Source: DASYXT01 sp035934555
GTDB taxonomy: Bacteria; Verrucomicrobiota; Verrucomicrobiia; Limisphaerales; UBA8199
DNA length: 64,000 nt
Direction of reading: 5' to 3'
NCBI GenBank assembly: GCA_035934555.1
Contig: DASYXT010000071.1
Coordinates: 62,001-126,000, forward strand
Shown: positions 8,941 through 17,565 of the stretch, in pieces
Numbering within the stretch: the first letter of the stretch is position 1
Layout: every line of letters starts with the position of its first letter
Notes under the pieces: model-generated
Told to the model about the DNA's origin: nothing
Database searches by the model: none
Seen by the model: only the letters and a program-made list of their open reading frames with translations
Position numbers and translations under genes: made by a program

Positions 8941-10482
8941 CTAGATTTGCTTTTTCTTATCTTCGACTTCCGGCGCCGGCACGACCTTGCGCAAGGCCGG
9001 CACCTGCTGAAGCAATTGTTCGAGTTTCATGCCCGTCAGGCTCTCGATCACCGGCGGCAATTGCGACACAATCTGTGTCACGTCGCCGGTAAGTTTGCTG
9101 GCTCCGCCGCCGGCGCCGTTGCCGGAGTTGATGATAACCATTTTTTCGGTCTTCGACAACGGCTCGCTGATCTTGCCGGCGATTTCCGGCAGGATACGGA
9201 CAATCATCTCAACGACCGCCGCCTCGTTGTACTGTTTGAAGGATTCGGCTTTGACGCGCATGGCTTCGGCGGTCGCTTTGCCTTGCGCCTCGATGACTGT
9301 CGCTTCGGCCAGACCGCGCGCTTTGTTGGCTTCGGCCTCGGCAATACCGGTAGCCTTGGCCACGTCGGCCCCGGCAAAACCTGTCGCTTTCGTCGCGGAC
9401 GCGGCGCCGGCGGCCTCGGTTTCAAGCTGGAATTTCCTGGCATTGGCCAGCGTCTCGACCTTGTAGCGCTCGGCGTCGGCCGGCTTTTGGACATTGGCCT
9501 CGAGTTCGCGCTGTTTGCGCAGAATTTCCTGTTGCTGCAGCTCGATCTGCTTCTGCTTTTCGACGATGCTGACCTGCACTTCCTCGGCTTTGACCAACTG
9601 GTTGGTCTTGTACTTCTGCAAATCGTAAGCGAGGTCGGCCTGGGCCTTTTTCTCATTCACGCTAGCCTGGTAAGTGGCGACGTTCACCGAGTAATCCCGT
9701 TGCGCTTCGGCAATCTTGGAATCGGCGGCAAATTTCGCTTCCTGCCCAGCCTGCTGCGCCTGGGCCGAGCGGATCACCGCGTCCCGGTCGGCTTCGGCCT
9801 GGGCGATTTGAGCGTCGCGCTTGACCTGGGCGATCCTCGGTTTGCCGAGCGCATCCAGGTAGCCTTGCTTGTCGCGGATGTCGCGGATGGTAAAGCTGAC
9901 GATGCCCAGGCCCATGTTGGCCATGTCGCCGGCGGCGACTTCCTGCACCTTCGAGGCGAAGGCGTCGCGGTTCTGGTAAATATCTTCAACGGTCATCGTG
10001 CCGAGGATGGCGCGCAAATGTCCTTCCAGCGTCTGGGTCGCGATGTTCTTGATTTCATCGGTGCCCTTGCTCAGGAACTGCTCGGCGGCCGTCGCGATGG
10101 AAATGTCGTCGCCTTTGACCTTAATCTGCGCAACGCCATCGACCAGCACCGGCACGCCTTTGCTGGTATAAACCTCCGGCGTCTGCACATCGATGGTCAG
10201 CAACTCCAGCGACAGGATGTCCACCTTCTCAATGACCGGATATACAAAGACGCCGCCGCCCTTGACGATGCGGAACCCAACGTCGTGGGCCGTGCCATCG
10301 GGATCGGCCATGCGCCGTTTGCGGCCGGAAATGACGAGCACCTGGTTGGGGCCGACCTTGGTGTAGCGGCTGGCCCAGATCGCCAGGAACATGAACACGA
10401 TGAGCAGAATGACGGCGATCGCGCCGACAAACAGCGATACACTGGTCATCTCAGCCAGCAGGAGCGGAATGGGAGTTTGCAT
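8941..10482 (-). CDS. flotillin-like SPFH/band 7 protein
   Basis: 513 residues. An N-terminal transmembrane helix (VSLFVGAIAVILLIVFMFLA) is followed by the SPFH domain beginning YTKVGPNQVLVISG, then a long Ala/Glu/Lys-rich coiled coil with AxEA repeats at about 220-430 and a C-terminal flotillin region with ILPEIAGKISEPL. Flotillins scaffold membrane microdomains and help organise signalling and secretion complexes. The gene follows an NfeD-like gene by 19 bases, the standard pairing for bacterial flotillins. No cysteine for palmitoylation is needed, because the protein has a membrane helix. Confidence 0.92.
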   Translation of the reverse strand: MQTPIPLLLAEMTSVSLFVGAIAVILLIVFMFLAIWASRYTKVGPNQVLVISGRKRRMADPDGTAHDVGFRIVKGGGVFVYPVIEKVDILSLELLTIDVQTPEVYTSKGVPVLVDGVAQIKVKGDDISIATAAEQFLSKGTDEIKNIATQTLEGHLRAILGTMTVEDIYQNRDAFASKVQEVAAGDMANMGLGIVSFTIRDIRDKQGYLDALGKPRIAQVKRDAQIAQAEADRDAVIRSAQAQQAGQEAKFAADSKIAEAQRDYSVNVATYQASVNEKKAQADLAYDLQKYKTNQLVKAEEVQVSIVEKQKQIELQQQEILRKQRELEANVQKPADAERYKVETLANARKFQLETEAAGAASATKATGFAGADVAKATGIAEAEANKARGLAEATVIEAQGKATAEAMRVKAESFKQYNEAAVVEMIVRILPEIAGKISEPLSKTEKMVIINSGNGAGGGASKLTGDVTQIVSQLPPVIESLTGMKLEQLLQQVPALRKVVPAPEVEDKKKQI

Positions 10483-10501
10483 AATCAGGAGGTTCGAGGG
10501 T

Positions 10502-11077
10502 TTACTTCAGATCGAAAGCGCTCAGGGTCTCGACGTAAAATTGTGTGCCGACGATGCGGCGGATGCGCACCGTGCTGCCCGCGCCGATTTCGATGCCTTG
10601 CTCCGCCCGCGCCGGCGCGGTGTAGCGCGTGCCGCCCTGCACATAAGCGATTTCCCCCACGCCATTAGGCGGGATCGGCGTGATAATCGATGCGGTTTGC
10701 CCGGCCAGCGAAGCCACTCGCGATTCACTCGAACTCTGCGTCCTTTTGAACATCGTATTGAAGAGCAGGAAAATCAGCCACGCGACCACCCCACCGCTGA
10801 TGCCGGCGAGAGGCGCGCTGGCCCAAACCGTGTTGGTGGCCTGGATGTGACAAAAGACGATGCCGAAGGCGCCAAAGGCCGTCACGAACGTCGCCAGCAC
10901 CGTCGGGCTAAAGAAGGACATCCCGGGCATGCCGTGCGTATCCAAACCCGCCTCGACGTGGCCGCCGGTCCCTACGTCCGCACCGTCATGCCCGCCAAAA
11001 AAGTGGCCGGCGACCATGCTGATGAGAGTGAAGAAGATTCCCAGAGCCAGACAGCCGGCATAGACGTACATTTGCAT
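10502..11077 (-). CDS. NfeD-like / OB-fold membrane protein, flotillin partner
   Basis: 191 residues: four hydrophobic helices in the first 120 residues, then a soluble domain from about residue 125 (SLAGQTASIITPIPPNGVGE, EIGAGSTVRIRRIVGTQFYV) typical of the NfeD OB fold. It lacks the N-terminal ClpP-like protease domain of long NfeD proteins, so it is the short form. NfeD proteins are encoded next to SPFH proteins and are thought to act with them in membrane domains. This is the first gene of the minus-strand cluster, so the promoter should lie within 11078-11230. Confidence 0.82.
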   Translation of the reverse strand: MQMYVYAGCLALGIFFTLISMVAGHFFGGHDGADVGTGGHVEAGLDTHGMPGMSFFSPTVLATFVTAFGAFGIVFCHIQATNTVWASAPLAGISGGVVAWLIFLLFNTMFKRTQSSSESRVASLAGQTASIITPIPPNGVGEIAYVQGGTRYTAPARAEQGIEIGAGSTVRIRRIVGTQFYVETLSAFDLK

Positions 11078-11466
11078 AGGGCCTCGCTAGTTCATTGGCC
11101 TGATGGTAAGACCGCGTTTCACCCAATCAAGCTTGTTTTCCTGCGCTTTCATCTGATTGCTTTGAGGTTTGCTCAACCTTGGGCCCCGCGCATCTATAAA
11201 CCACGCGCCGGTTTGTAAGTGGAGGATGAACGGCCGGAGCGCGGACTTTAGCTTTAGTCGGCAGCAACATTCGAGAATCCCGCCCCATCGGACCTTGCGG
11301 CGATCGACAGTCAGACTAAAGCCCGCGCTCGTGATCGGATTTGGTGACGATTTGACGGTAGGGCGTTGCTGCGGACTAAAGTCCGCGCTCCGGCCGCCTT
11401 CGTTGAGGGGTGCCGGAGGGCGCCCCCGCCTCTTGTCTTTTGCGCCAATGCGCATACACTGTGGTT
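11078..11466. other. divergent intergenic region filled with repeat sequence
   Basis: 389 bases between the divergent nfeD-like and bifunctional-nuclease genes. About 165 of them are a long palindromic repeat (next entry). I see no credible gene; the open frames that cross it translate the repeat. Promoters for both divergent genes must lie here but none is convincing by eye. Confidence 0.6.
11231..11396. repeat. GCGGACTTTAGTCCGC-family palindromic repeat, copy 2 (compound)
   Basis: The outer arms CGGCCGGAGCGCGGACTTTAG and CTAAAGTCCGCGCTCCGGCCG are near-perfect inverted copies. An internal AGACTAAAGCCCGCGCTC half-site lies near 11314-11330, so the unit looks like one full element plus an extra half. 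Confidence 0.85.
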
Positions 11467-11922
11467 ATGAAGAATGATGTGGTGCCGGTGCAGATTCGGG
11501 GGATCCTGCCCGCCAACAGCGGCTGCGCACTGTTCGTGGGAAATGACGACAAAGTGTTCGTCATCAATGTGGAACCGAATATGGGCGCCATCATCGGCAT
11601 GTTCCTGAAGGAAGTCCCCAAAGAGCGGCCGCTCACCCATGATCTAATGCAGAGCATCTTCAAAGGTTTTAGCATCACCGTCGAGCGCGTCATCATCACC
11701 GAACTGCGCAATTCCACCTACTTCGCCCGGCTCATTCTTCAGCAGCAGAACGAGGTCGCTCGCAAGATCGTCGAGATTGACGCGCGCCCGAGTGATTGCC
11801 TGGCGCTTGCCACCGCCCAGAAGCGCCCCATCTACGTCGCCAGCCCGCTCTTCGAACAGGTCGAAGATATGAGCGAAGTCCTGGACCGCATCAACGAAGG
11901 CGGCACACCCGAAACCGAGTGA
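11467..11922 (+). CDS. bifunctional nuclease family protein (DUF151)
   Basis: 151 residues covering the DUF151/BFN domain: GNDDKVFVINVEPNMGAIIG, then RPLTHDLMQSIF and the conserved DARPSDCLALATAQKRPIYV. Family members from plants have been reported to cut RNA and DNA; the bacterial role is unclear. The ATG at 11467 was preferred because upstream codons of the same frame come from the repeat. The next gene, holA, starts one base after its stop, so the two are likely co-transcribed, a possible DNA-metabolism link. Confidence 0.85.
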   Translation: MKNDVVPVQIRGILPANSGCALFVGNDDKVFVINVEPNMGAIIGMFLKEVPKERPLTHDLMQSIFKGFSITVERVIITELRNSTYFARLILQQQNEVARKIVEIDARPSDCLALATAQKRPIYVASPLFEQVEDMSEVLDRINEGGTPETE

Positions 11923-11923
11923 C

Positions 11924-13066
11924 ATGGCTGCCCCCCGCCAGGCTGCGCCGCGACTGGTCCTGGTTTGCGGTGAGGAGGAATTCGCCGTCAAACGCCGCGC
12001 CAGCGAGCTCTATGCTCAATGGACCGAGGAGTTGGGCGGTTTGGATCATGAGGTTATCGACGGCGGCGCGGCCAACAGCAGTGAGGCCCTCAAGGCGCTG
12101 GGCCGGCTCCGGGAAGCGCTCAATACCCTGCCCTTTTTTGGCAGCGGCAAAGCCGTTTGGCTCAAGAACTGCACTTTTCTGGGAGACGAACGCGCGGCCG
12201 AGGCCCAGGCGGTAACCGAGGCTCTCGCCGATCTCGCGCAGGAGCTGAAGAGTTTTACCTGGGATAACGTGCGCCTGCTGATCAGCGCCGGCAAAGTGGA
12301 TAAACGCAAGGTCTTTTACAAAACCGTGGATAAGGCCGGCGCGGTCGAGATGTTCGCCGGTTGGTCGGCCGACGATAAAGACTGGGCCGACCAGGCCGCA
12401 GAGTGGGCGCGCGCGGCCTTGCGCCAACGGGGGAAGGAAATGAGCGAGGATGCGATGGCGGAACTGCTCACGCGCGTCGGCCCGCATGCGCGACAATTGG
12501 AAAGTGAGCTCGATAAGGTGACGCTGTATGTCGGCAACCGCTCAGAAATCGGCCTGGAAGACGTTGAGGCCATCTGCAGCCGCAACAAAACCGCGCGCGC
12601 CTTTGCGCTGGGTGACGCGCTCGGCGACCGGGATTTGCCGCGCCTCCTGCAACGATTGGACGAGGAGTTGTGGGAGGTCAAACTGGACCCGCGCAAAAGC
12701 GAGATTGGCCTGCTTTATGGATTGATCTCGAAAATTCGCGCGATGCTGTTGTTAAAAGAAATGGTGAGCGCCGGGTGGATCAAACTGGGCGCGGAGTACA
12801 GCCGTTTCAAGGCCCAATTGGAACGTGTGCCGGCCGAACGCTTGCCCGCTGACAAACGATTTAATCCGCTGGCCCTGAATCCGTACGTGTTGTACAAAGC
12901 GCTGCCCCAGGTGAAGCGCTACAGCCAGGCCGAATTGGTGCGAGCTATGGAGCTATTGCTCGAATGCAACCGGCGCCTGGTATCCAGCGGGCTGGATGAC
13001 GCGCTACTGCTCCAACAAACACTGGTTCAGATTGTGGGCCACGGACCACAAGCGGCTGTGGCCTGA
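11924..13066 (+). CDS. holA: DNA polymerase III subunit delta
   Basis: 380 residues, a normal length for the delta clamp-loader subunit that opens the sliding clamp. The N-terminus RLVLVCGEEEFAVKRRASEL is the degenerate ATPase-like domain, lacking a true P-loop as expected for delta. FFGSGKAVWLKNCTFLGD matches the conserved loop before domain II. The C-terminal collar includes KSEIGLLYGLISKIRAMLLL and PYVLYKALPQVKRYS, which are characteristic of HolA. It follows the DUF151 gene by one base. Confidence 0.9.
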   Translation: MAAPRQAAPRLVLVCGEEEFAVKRRASELYAQWTEELGGLDHEVIDGGAANSSEALKALGRLREALNTLPFFGSGKAVWLKNCTFLGDERAAEAQAVTEALADLAQELKSFTWDNVRLLISAGKVDKRKVFYKTVDKAGAVEMFAGWSADDKDWADQAAEWARAALRQRGKEMSEDAMAELLTRVGPHARQLESELDKVTLYVGNRSEIGLEDVEAICSRNKTARAFALGDALGDRDLPRLLQRLDEELWEVKLDPRKSEIGLLYGLISKIRAMLLLKEMVSAGWIKLGAEYSRFKAQLERVPAERLPADKRFNPLALNPYVLYKALPQVKRYSQAELVRAMELLLECNRRLVSSGLDDALLLQQTLVQIVGHGPQAAVA

Positions 13067-13101
13067 GCGGCTTTTGAGCTTCCAAGCAACCGCACCACAC
13101 C

Positions 13102-13626
13102 ATGAGCAGCCCGGGCGCAAAAATGTCTGTCTTGATCGGCGAGCGCTTCGCCTGCGTCAGAATCGCCGGACGCGCCAACTTCTCCTCGAGCATCGATTTC
13201 CGCACGCTGCTTGGCGCCTTGCTGGAAAAGGGCTACCGCTATTTCATGCTGGACCTCTCGGAATGCGCGCTGATGGACAGCACATTCCTGGGTGTACTGG
13301 CCGGCTTTGGTTTGAAACTCAACTCACCGCAACCCGCTCCCGCTCACGCCGCCATCGAACTGCTCAATCCCAACGAGCGCATCTCGGAGCTGCTGGAAAA
13401 TCTCGGCGTGCTTCATCTATTTCGCGTCGCTCATGGACCGCTCGTCGTCCCCGAAGGCGCCTATCCTTGCGAGACTCCATCGACCAACCCAACCAAGCAG
13501 GAATTCACTCGCGCCTGCCTTGAAGCGCACCAAACGCTGATGGCGCTTAACGCGGCTAACGTGGCGCGGTTTAAGGACCTCACGCAGTTCCTGGCCGAAG
13601 ACCTGAACCGATTGAAAGAGCAGTAG
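13102..13626 (+). CDS. STAS-domain protein (anti-sigma-factor antagonist type)
   Basis: 174 residues. The first 115 form a STAS domain: VRIAGRANFSSSIDFRTLL, YFMLDLSECALMDSTFLGVL (the DS/T loop that carries the phosphorylatable Ser in SpoIIAA-like proteins), and ELLENLGVLHLF. The rest is a helical tail with a possible coiled coil. Such proteins work by partner switching with kinase and anti-sigma factors, but none is encoded next to it. It follows holA by 35 bases and may be part of that transcript. Confidence 0.82.
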   Translation: MSSPGAKMSVLIGERFACVRIAGRANFSSSIDFRTLLGALLEKGYRYFMLDLSECALMDSTFLGVLAGFGLKLNSPQPAPAHAAIELLNPNERISELLENLGVLHLFRVAHGPLVVPEGAYPCETPSTNPTKQEFTRACLEAHQTLMALNAANVARFKDLTQFLAEDLNRLKEQ

Positions 13627-13640
13627 TCGCCTTTCGGTAA

Positions 13641-14102
13641 TCAGGATTTGACTTCTGCAAGCGCCTGGCGGCAGTACCACCTCACCGCCGCCGACAAGGG
13701 CGGTTGCAGTTCGTCGAGCTCTTCGCTCCGGCACCATCGAATATCGTGATGCTCGGCCGCAGCGAGTATCGGCACGGCACCGTTCTTTGGCTGCGCCCAA
13801 TAAATCATGCCAATGTGCTCGTGCGTTGGGTTGATCCGGTGAATGTCGAGGAAGCGCGGCGCTATCAACGCCCGCGTGCCGTTGCCGGTCGTAGGCGGCC
13901 GTTCGCCCAGTAATTCCACCTCAAACCCGCTCTCTTCGCGCGCCTCGCGCAACGCCGCCGCTTCCGGGTCTTCATCCAGTTCAATATGGCCGCCCAGAGG
14001 CAACCACCGGTCGAGCGCGCGGTGATGCACGAGCAGCACTTTGCCGCCCTGCACCACAAAGATCACCACGGTGAAATCAATCCTCTCGTGCAGGTGCGGC
14101 AT
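13641..14102 (-). CDS. Nudix hydrolase
   Basis: 153 residues with a perfect Nudix box at residues 38-60 (GHIELDE...REAREESGF: G-x5-E-x7-REUxEExGU). The family cleaves nucleoside diphosphates linked to another moiety; the substrate here is not predictable. The protein is short with no extra domain. It is convergent with the STAS gene and lies downstream of the FmdB-type gene with a 47-base gap. Confidence 0.88.
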   Translation of the reverse strand: MPHLHERIDFTVVIFVVQGGKVLLVHHRALDRWLPLGGHIELDEDPEAAALREAREESGFEVELLGERPPTTGNGTRALIAPRFLDIHRINPTHEHIGMIYWAQPKNGAVPILAAAEHHDIRWCRSEELDELQPPLSAAVRWYCRQALAEVKS

Positions 14103-14149
14103 ACTCGGGCAATGAGAGGCCGGTCGGCGCTCGAACGTCTCGAGCGAGT

Positions 14150-14659
14150 TTAATAATCGTACAACCCGGCGTCGTGCGAGTACGCCCCGCCGCCCATGCC
14201 GCCACCCTCTTCATCAGGGCCGCCCATGAATTCCCCCAACACGTCACCCATATCTTCCTCGATCTTTTCCGGGTCTTCTCCCGCTTCGAGCCGCTTGATG
14301 GCTACGTCCAGCTCCTTCGGCACGGCGCCCGGGGGCATCAGGTCCTTCATTTTCCGCATCATGTGGGCCATGTGCCGCGGGTTGTTCTCGTCGAGGTGCT
14401 CCATGTCGCGTTCCAACTCGCTCATCGCGCGCTCGACGCGTGGGTCATCCATGTCAGGCATCGGCGGCTCGCCCATATCATCGGCAGCCTTGGCGGCGGG
14501 TTCTTTCAGGCCGCGGGTCATGGCAAACCGTGTGACCTGCTTGCTCATTTTCTTGTTGCCGCATTTCGGACAGGTCGGCAGTCCCTCGGGATTGACCCGT
14601 TTGGACAGGAAATTGAAAATCACCCGGCACTTCGGGCAGGCGTATTCATAAATCGGCAT
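14150..14659 (-). CDS. FmdB-type zinc-ribbon protein
   Basis: 169 residues. The N-terminus MPIYEYACPKC with a second CPKCGN pair (C8, C11, C30, C33) is the FmdB putative regulatory zinc ribbon. The remaining 130 residues are acidic and Met-rich (DPRVERAMSELERDMEHLDE, RHMAHMMRKMKDLMPPG), unlike the usual 60-100-residue FmdB proteins, and end in a Gly-rich stretch. Its role is unknown in general; some are linked to amidase regulation. Confidence 0.8.
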   Translation of the reverse strand: MPIYEYACPKCRVIFNFLSKRVNPEGLPTCPKCGNKKMSKQVTRFAMTRGLKEPAAKAADDMGEPPMPDMDDPRVERAMSELERDMEHLDENNPRHMAHMMRKMKDLMPPGAVPKELDVAIKRLEAGEDPEKIEEDMGDVLGEFMGGPDEEGGGMGGGAYSHDAGLYDY

Positions 14660-14697
14660 ACCGCAGCCAGCTTAGCTCCCGACGCGCAAAAAACAAG

Positions 14698-14840
14698 GCG
14701 CGGAGCGCGGACATTCCTGTCCGCAGCAGTTTCCGAACGGCAGCACGGCTCGGATTTGCTGCCGATTCCACCGGGGTTACATTGCTGCCGACTAAAGTCC
14801 TGCGCTCCGACCGCAGGAATGTCCGCGCTCCGACCGTTAC
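14698..14840. repeat. GCGGACTTTAGTCCGC-family palindromic repeat, copy 3
   Basis: The left arm is GGAGCGCGGACATTCCTGTCC. Inner half-sites GACTAAAGTCCTGCGCTCC and a terminal AGGAATGTCCGCGCTCC follow. This copy has ACATTCCTGT in place of ACTTTAGT in both outer arms, so the two arms changed together and still pair. Confidence 0.8.
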
Positions 14841-14898
14841 TGACCGATTACAACCGATGCCTGTTACTGGCCACGTTGAGTGCGGCGAGCAATTCAGA

Positions 14899-16200
14899 TC
14901 ACTTCTGCCACGGGGCGAGTTGCTCGCCGCGCCAGATGTCCTGGACCGGCTGGCGCTGCCGCACGACGGCGGCGCGGCGGCCATTGACGAGCGCCTCGGT
15001 GGCTAACGGGCGAGTGTTGTAATTCGAGGCCATGACCGAGCCGTAGGCGCCCGCGCTCATCAGGGCCAAGTACTCGCCCTGCCCAAGGCGCGGCAGCGCG
15101 CGATCCTGACAAAAGAAATCGCCCGATTCACAGATGGGCCCGACGACGTCCGATTTGAGCGTTGCGCCGTTGCGCCCACGCCGAAGCGGGATGATTTCGT
15201 GATAGGCGTCGTAAAACGCGGGGCGGATGAGGTCGTTCATCGCCGCATCCACAATCAGGAAATTCTTGCGGCCGGTTTTTTTGACGTACTCGACACGGGT
15301 GATGAGCACACCGGCATTGCCGGAGATGAACCGGCCGGGTTCGAGCAGAATCCGCAAGCCCAGCGGGTGCAGCAACGGCAACAGCCGCGCGGCGTAGCTC
15401 CGCGGAGTGAGGATGCGCCGGGCATCCGGGGTCTGCCACCATCTGTCCGAGCCGCTGGCCAGCGCCGGCTCGTACACGATGCCCAGGCCGCCGCCGATGC
15501 TCAGAAACTCCAGCCCGAACCGCTCTTTCAACCGCTGCACTAACGGCGTCACCTTGCGCACCGCCTGCTCGAACGGTGCCGTGTCGGTAATTTGCGACCC
15601 GATGTGCATTTGGAGTCCGCGCAGGCGCAAGTGCTTCAGACGCGCTGCTCGTGCATACACTGCTTCGATCTTTTCGAACGCGATGCCGAACTTGTTTTCA
15701 TACGTACCGGTGGTGATTTTTTTATGCGTGTGCGCCTCGATGTTTGGGTTTACGCGCAAGGAGACGGGCGCTGCTTTGCGCAACCGGCTGGCGATTTCTT
15801 CAATGCGCTCCAACTCCGGCTCGCTCTCGGCGTTAAACGCATACACCCCCGCCCGAAGCGCCAGCTCAATCTCCTCGGTCGTCTTGCCCACCCCGGCAAA
15901 AACGCATTTGGCGGCCCGGCCTCCGGCGGCTTGCACGCGCTGCAACTCACCGCCGCTGACGATATCAAACCCGCTGTCCAGGCGCGCCAGGGTGCGCAAC
16001 ACCGACAGGCTCGAGTTGGACTTAACGGCATAACAGATGAGGTGGTCGAGGCCGGCCAGGGCGCAGTCGAGCTTTTGAAAGTGGTCGGTGAGCGTGTGTT
16101 GGGAGTAAACGTAAATGGGGGTGCCATATTCCCGCGCCAGTCGTTCGAGCGGCACCTGTTCGCAATAGAGCTGGTTGCCAACGTAATGGAAGTCGTGCAT
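14899..16200 (-). CDS. lysA: diaminopimelate decarboxylase
   Basis: 433 residues; removes CO2 from meso-diaminopimelate to give L-lysine, with PLP. Fold-type III decarboxylase features: CYAVKSN with PLP lysine K60, HIGSQI, the glycine loop SIGGGLGI, EPGRFISGNAG, and the C-terminal CESGDFF and YGSVMASNYN motifs that carry substrate-binding residues from the dimer partner. The start at 16200 (MHDFHYVGN) fits the family. The same frame runs to 16320, but that part translates a palindromic repeat. No dap genes are adjacent. Confidence 0.95.
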   Translation of the reverse strand: MHDFHYVGNQLYCEQVPLERLAREYGTPIYVYSQHTLTDHFQKLDCALAGLDHLICYAVKSNSSLSVLRTLARLDSGFDIVSGGELQRVQAAGGRAAKCVFAGVGKTTEEIELALRAGVYAFNAESEPELERIEEIASRLRKAAPVSLRVNPNIEAHTHKKITTGTYENKFGIAFEKIEAVYARAARLKHLRLRGLQMHIGSQITDTAPFEQAVRKVTPLVQRLKERFGLEFLSIGGGLGIVYEPALASGSDRWWQTPDARRILTPRSYAARLLPLLHPLGLRILLEPGRFISGNAGVLITRVEYVKKTGRKNFLIVDAAMNDLIRPAFYDAYHEIIPLRRGRNGATLKSDVVGPICESGDFFCQDRALPRLGQGEYLALMSAGAYGSVMASNYNTRPLATEALVNGRRAAVVRQRQPVQDIWRGEQLAPWQK

Positions 16201-16279
16201 GCGGAGTAAAATGGAAGGGGCAAAGGAGTTTATCAACCAGCTTCTGGCCTGGGTACCGGTGGACTGGAGCGGGTGCACC

Positions 16280-16386
16280 GGAGCGCAGACTTGAGTCCGC
16301 AGAATTTCTGAACCCGTCAACCGCGCCGCAACACTACTCGATTCACCTTCAGTGCGAGTGGCGCTGTGGACTGAAGTCCGCGCTCC
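16280..16386. repeat. GCGGACTTTAGTCCGC-family palindromic repeat, copy 4
   Basis: The left arm is GGAGCGCAGACTTGAGTCCGC and the right arm GGACTGAAGTCCGCGCTCC, with about 65 nt between. It lies directly upstream of lysA, in the gap before the Pro/Ala-rich gene. Confidence 0.8.
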
Positions 16387-16391
16387 GAGAG

Positions 16392-17360
16392 TTACTGCGC
16401 GCCGAGGATTTTGGCGCGCTCGGCCTGATATTGCTCCGGAGTGATCTGGTCGGCCTTGTAACGCACCAGCAAGGCCTGGAGGCGTTGCTGCTTATCAGCG
16501 GAAATCGGCAACGGCGGCCCCACCAACGCAGGCAACGCCAGGTTGCTCTTAGCCATTTTCGAATGCTGCGGCTGGCGAGGCATCATCGGCTGCTGGCCAG
16601 GCGGCGGTTCCGCAGGCGCTTCCGCGGCCAGTTCCTCCATTTTCTTGCGCATGGCTTCGCGGGCTTTGTTGATCGAGTCCTGGTCCAGTTGAGGATAGGC
16701 GGCAGGAGCCACGGCGGCGGGGGCTTCTGCCGGAGGAGGAGTAGCAACGGCAGCGGCAGGCGCGGGCGCCGGTTCGGCAGCGGCGGCAGGTTGAGGGGGT
16801 GTGGCGGCTGGCGTAGCAGCAGTTGCAGGTTCAGTTGCGGGAGTCGCCGGAGCCGGCGCGGGAGCCTCAACGGCCGGCGCTTGCCCTGCTAACTCCTCCA
16901 TTTTCTTGCGCATGGCTTCGCGGGCTTTATTGATGGCGTCCTGGTCCAGTAGTTGGGGAGCGGCGCCAGGAGCAACTGCGGCTGGAGCCTCTGCGGGGGG
17001 AGTGGTTGCGACGGCAGGGGCAGGCGCGGGCGGCGGTTCCGTCGGAGCAACTGCGGCAGGTTCGGCTGGGGGAGCCGTCGGAATAGGCGCCGGGGTTACG
17101 GCTGGCGCGGGCGCGGGTGCCGGGGTGCGGGGGTTATGTGCTTTCGGGCGAGGCGCGGGTTGCGGCACAAGTTGCTGCATCTTCTCGCGCATGGCCTCGC
17201 GGGCCTTCTCGATTTCAGCTCGCGTGGCGCGCGGCTGCGCGGCGCTCGGCTCAGGTGCGGGCTGGTTGGTTTGGATTTGGGCATCCGAATCGGCTCCGCG
17301 AACCGATGGCAACGCGCAAAGGGCGGCGCAGACAACCAACGAGATTCTTAGGATCTGCAT
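16392..17360 (-). CDS. exported Pro/Ala-rich protein with three helical repeats and SHOCT-like C-terminus
   Basis: 322 residues. The signal peptide is MQILRISLVVCAALCALPSVRGA. The body is low-complexity Pro/Ala/Glu interrupted by three near-identical helical motifs, EIEKAREAMREKMQQL and two copies of INKAREAMRKKMEELA, at about residues 49, 142 and 235. The C-terminal 35 residues (LQALLVRYKADQITPEQYQA) resemble the SHOCT oligomerisation domain. The function is unknown; a periplasmic spacer or peptidoglycan-spanning protein is possible. The two later repeats are also alike at the DNA level, which suggests recent internal duplication. Confidence 0.7.
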   Translation of the reverse strand: MQILRISLVVCAALCALPSVRGADSDAQIQTNQPAPEPSAAQPRATRAEIEKAREAMREKMQQLVPQPAPRPKAHNPRTPAPAPAPAVTPAPIPTAPPAEPAAVAPTEPPPAPAPAVATTPPAEAPAAVAPGAAPQLLDQDAINKAREAMRKKMEELAGQAPAVEAPAPAPATPATEPATAATPAATPPQPAAAAEPAPAPAAAVATPPPAEAPAAVAPAAYPQLDQDSINKAREAMRKKMEELAAEAPAEPPPGQQPMMPRQPQHSKMAKSNLALPALVGPPLPISADKQQRLQALLVRYKADQITPEQYQAERAKILGAQ

Positions 17361-17413
17361 GTCGCCTTTTTACGAGAAAATTGGGGTTGACGCAACAGCT
17401 TAATGGAGCCAAC

Positions 17414-17508
17414 GGAGCGCGGACTTTAGTGCGCAGCAACCCTCTAAAGGAAGATGGGCCCCTGGGCGTTCGGAAGTTACTGCGGACTGAAGCTGAAGTC
17501 CGCGCCCC
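17414..17508. repeat. GCGGACTTTAGTCCGC-family palindromic repeat, copy 5
   Basis: The left arm is GGAGCGCGGACTTTAGTGCGC and the right arm TGCGGACTGAAGCTGAAGTC, ending CGCGCCCC. It lies between the divergent Pro/Ala-rich and deacetylase genes. Confidence 0.75.
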
Positions 17509-17565
17509 GTCGGCCCGTGAAGCGGCTCGACATCCCGGTTGGCAACCATAGAGTTACCGCCTGTC

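Noticed and set aside
8947..10668. 573-codon plus-strand frame opposite the flotillin gene
   Set aside because: It is the antisense of a clear SPFH protein with a coiled coil; the sequence is His/Arg/Leu-rich with no domain.
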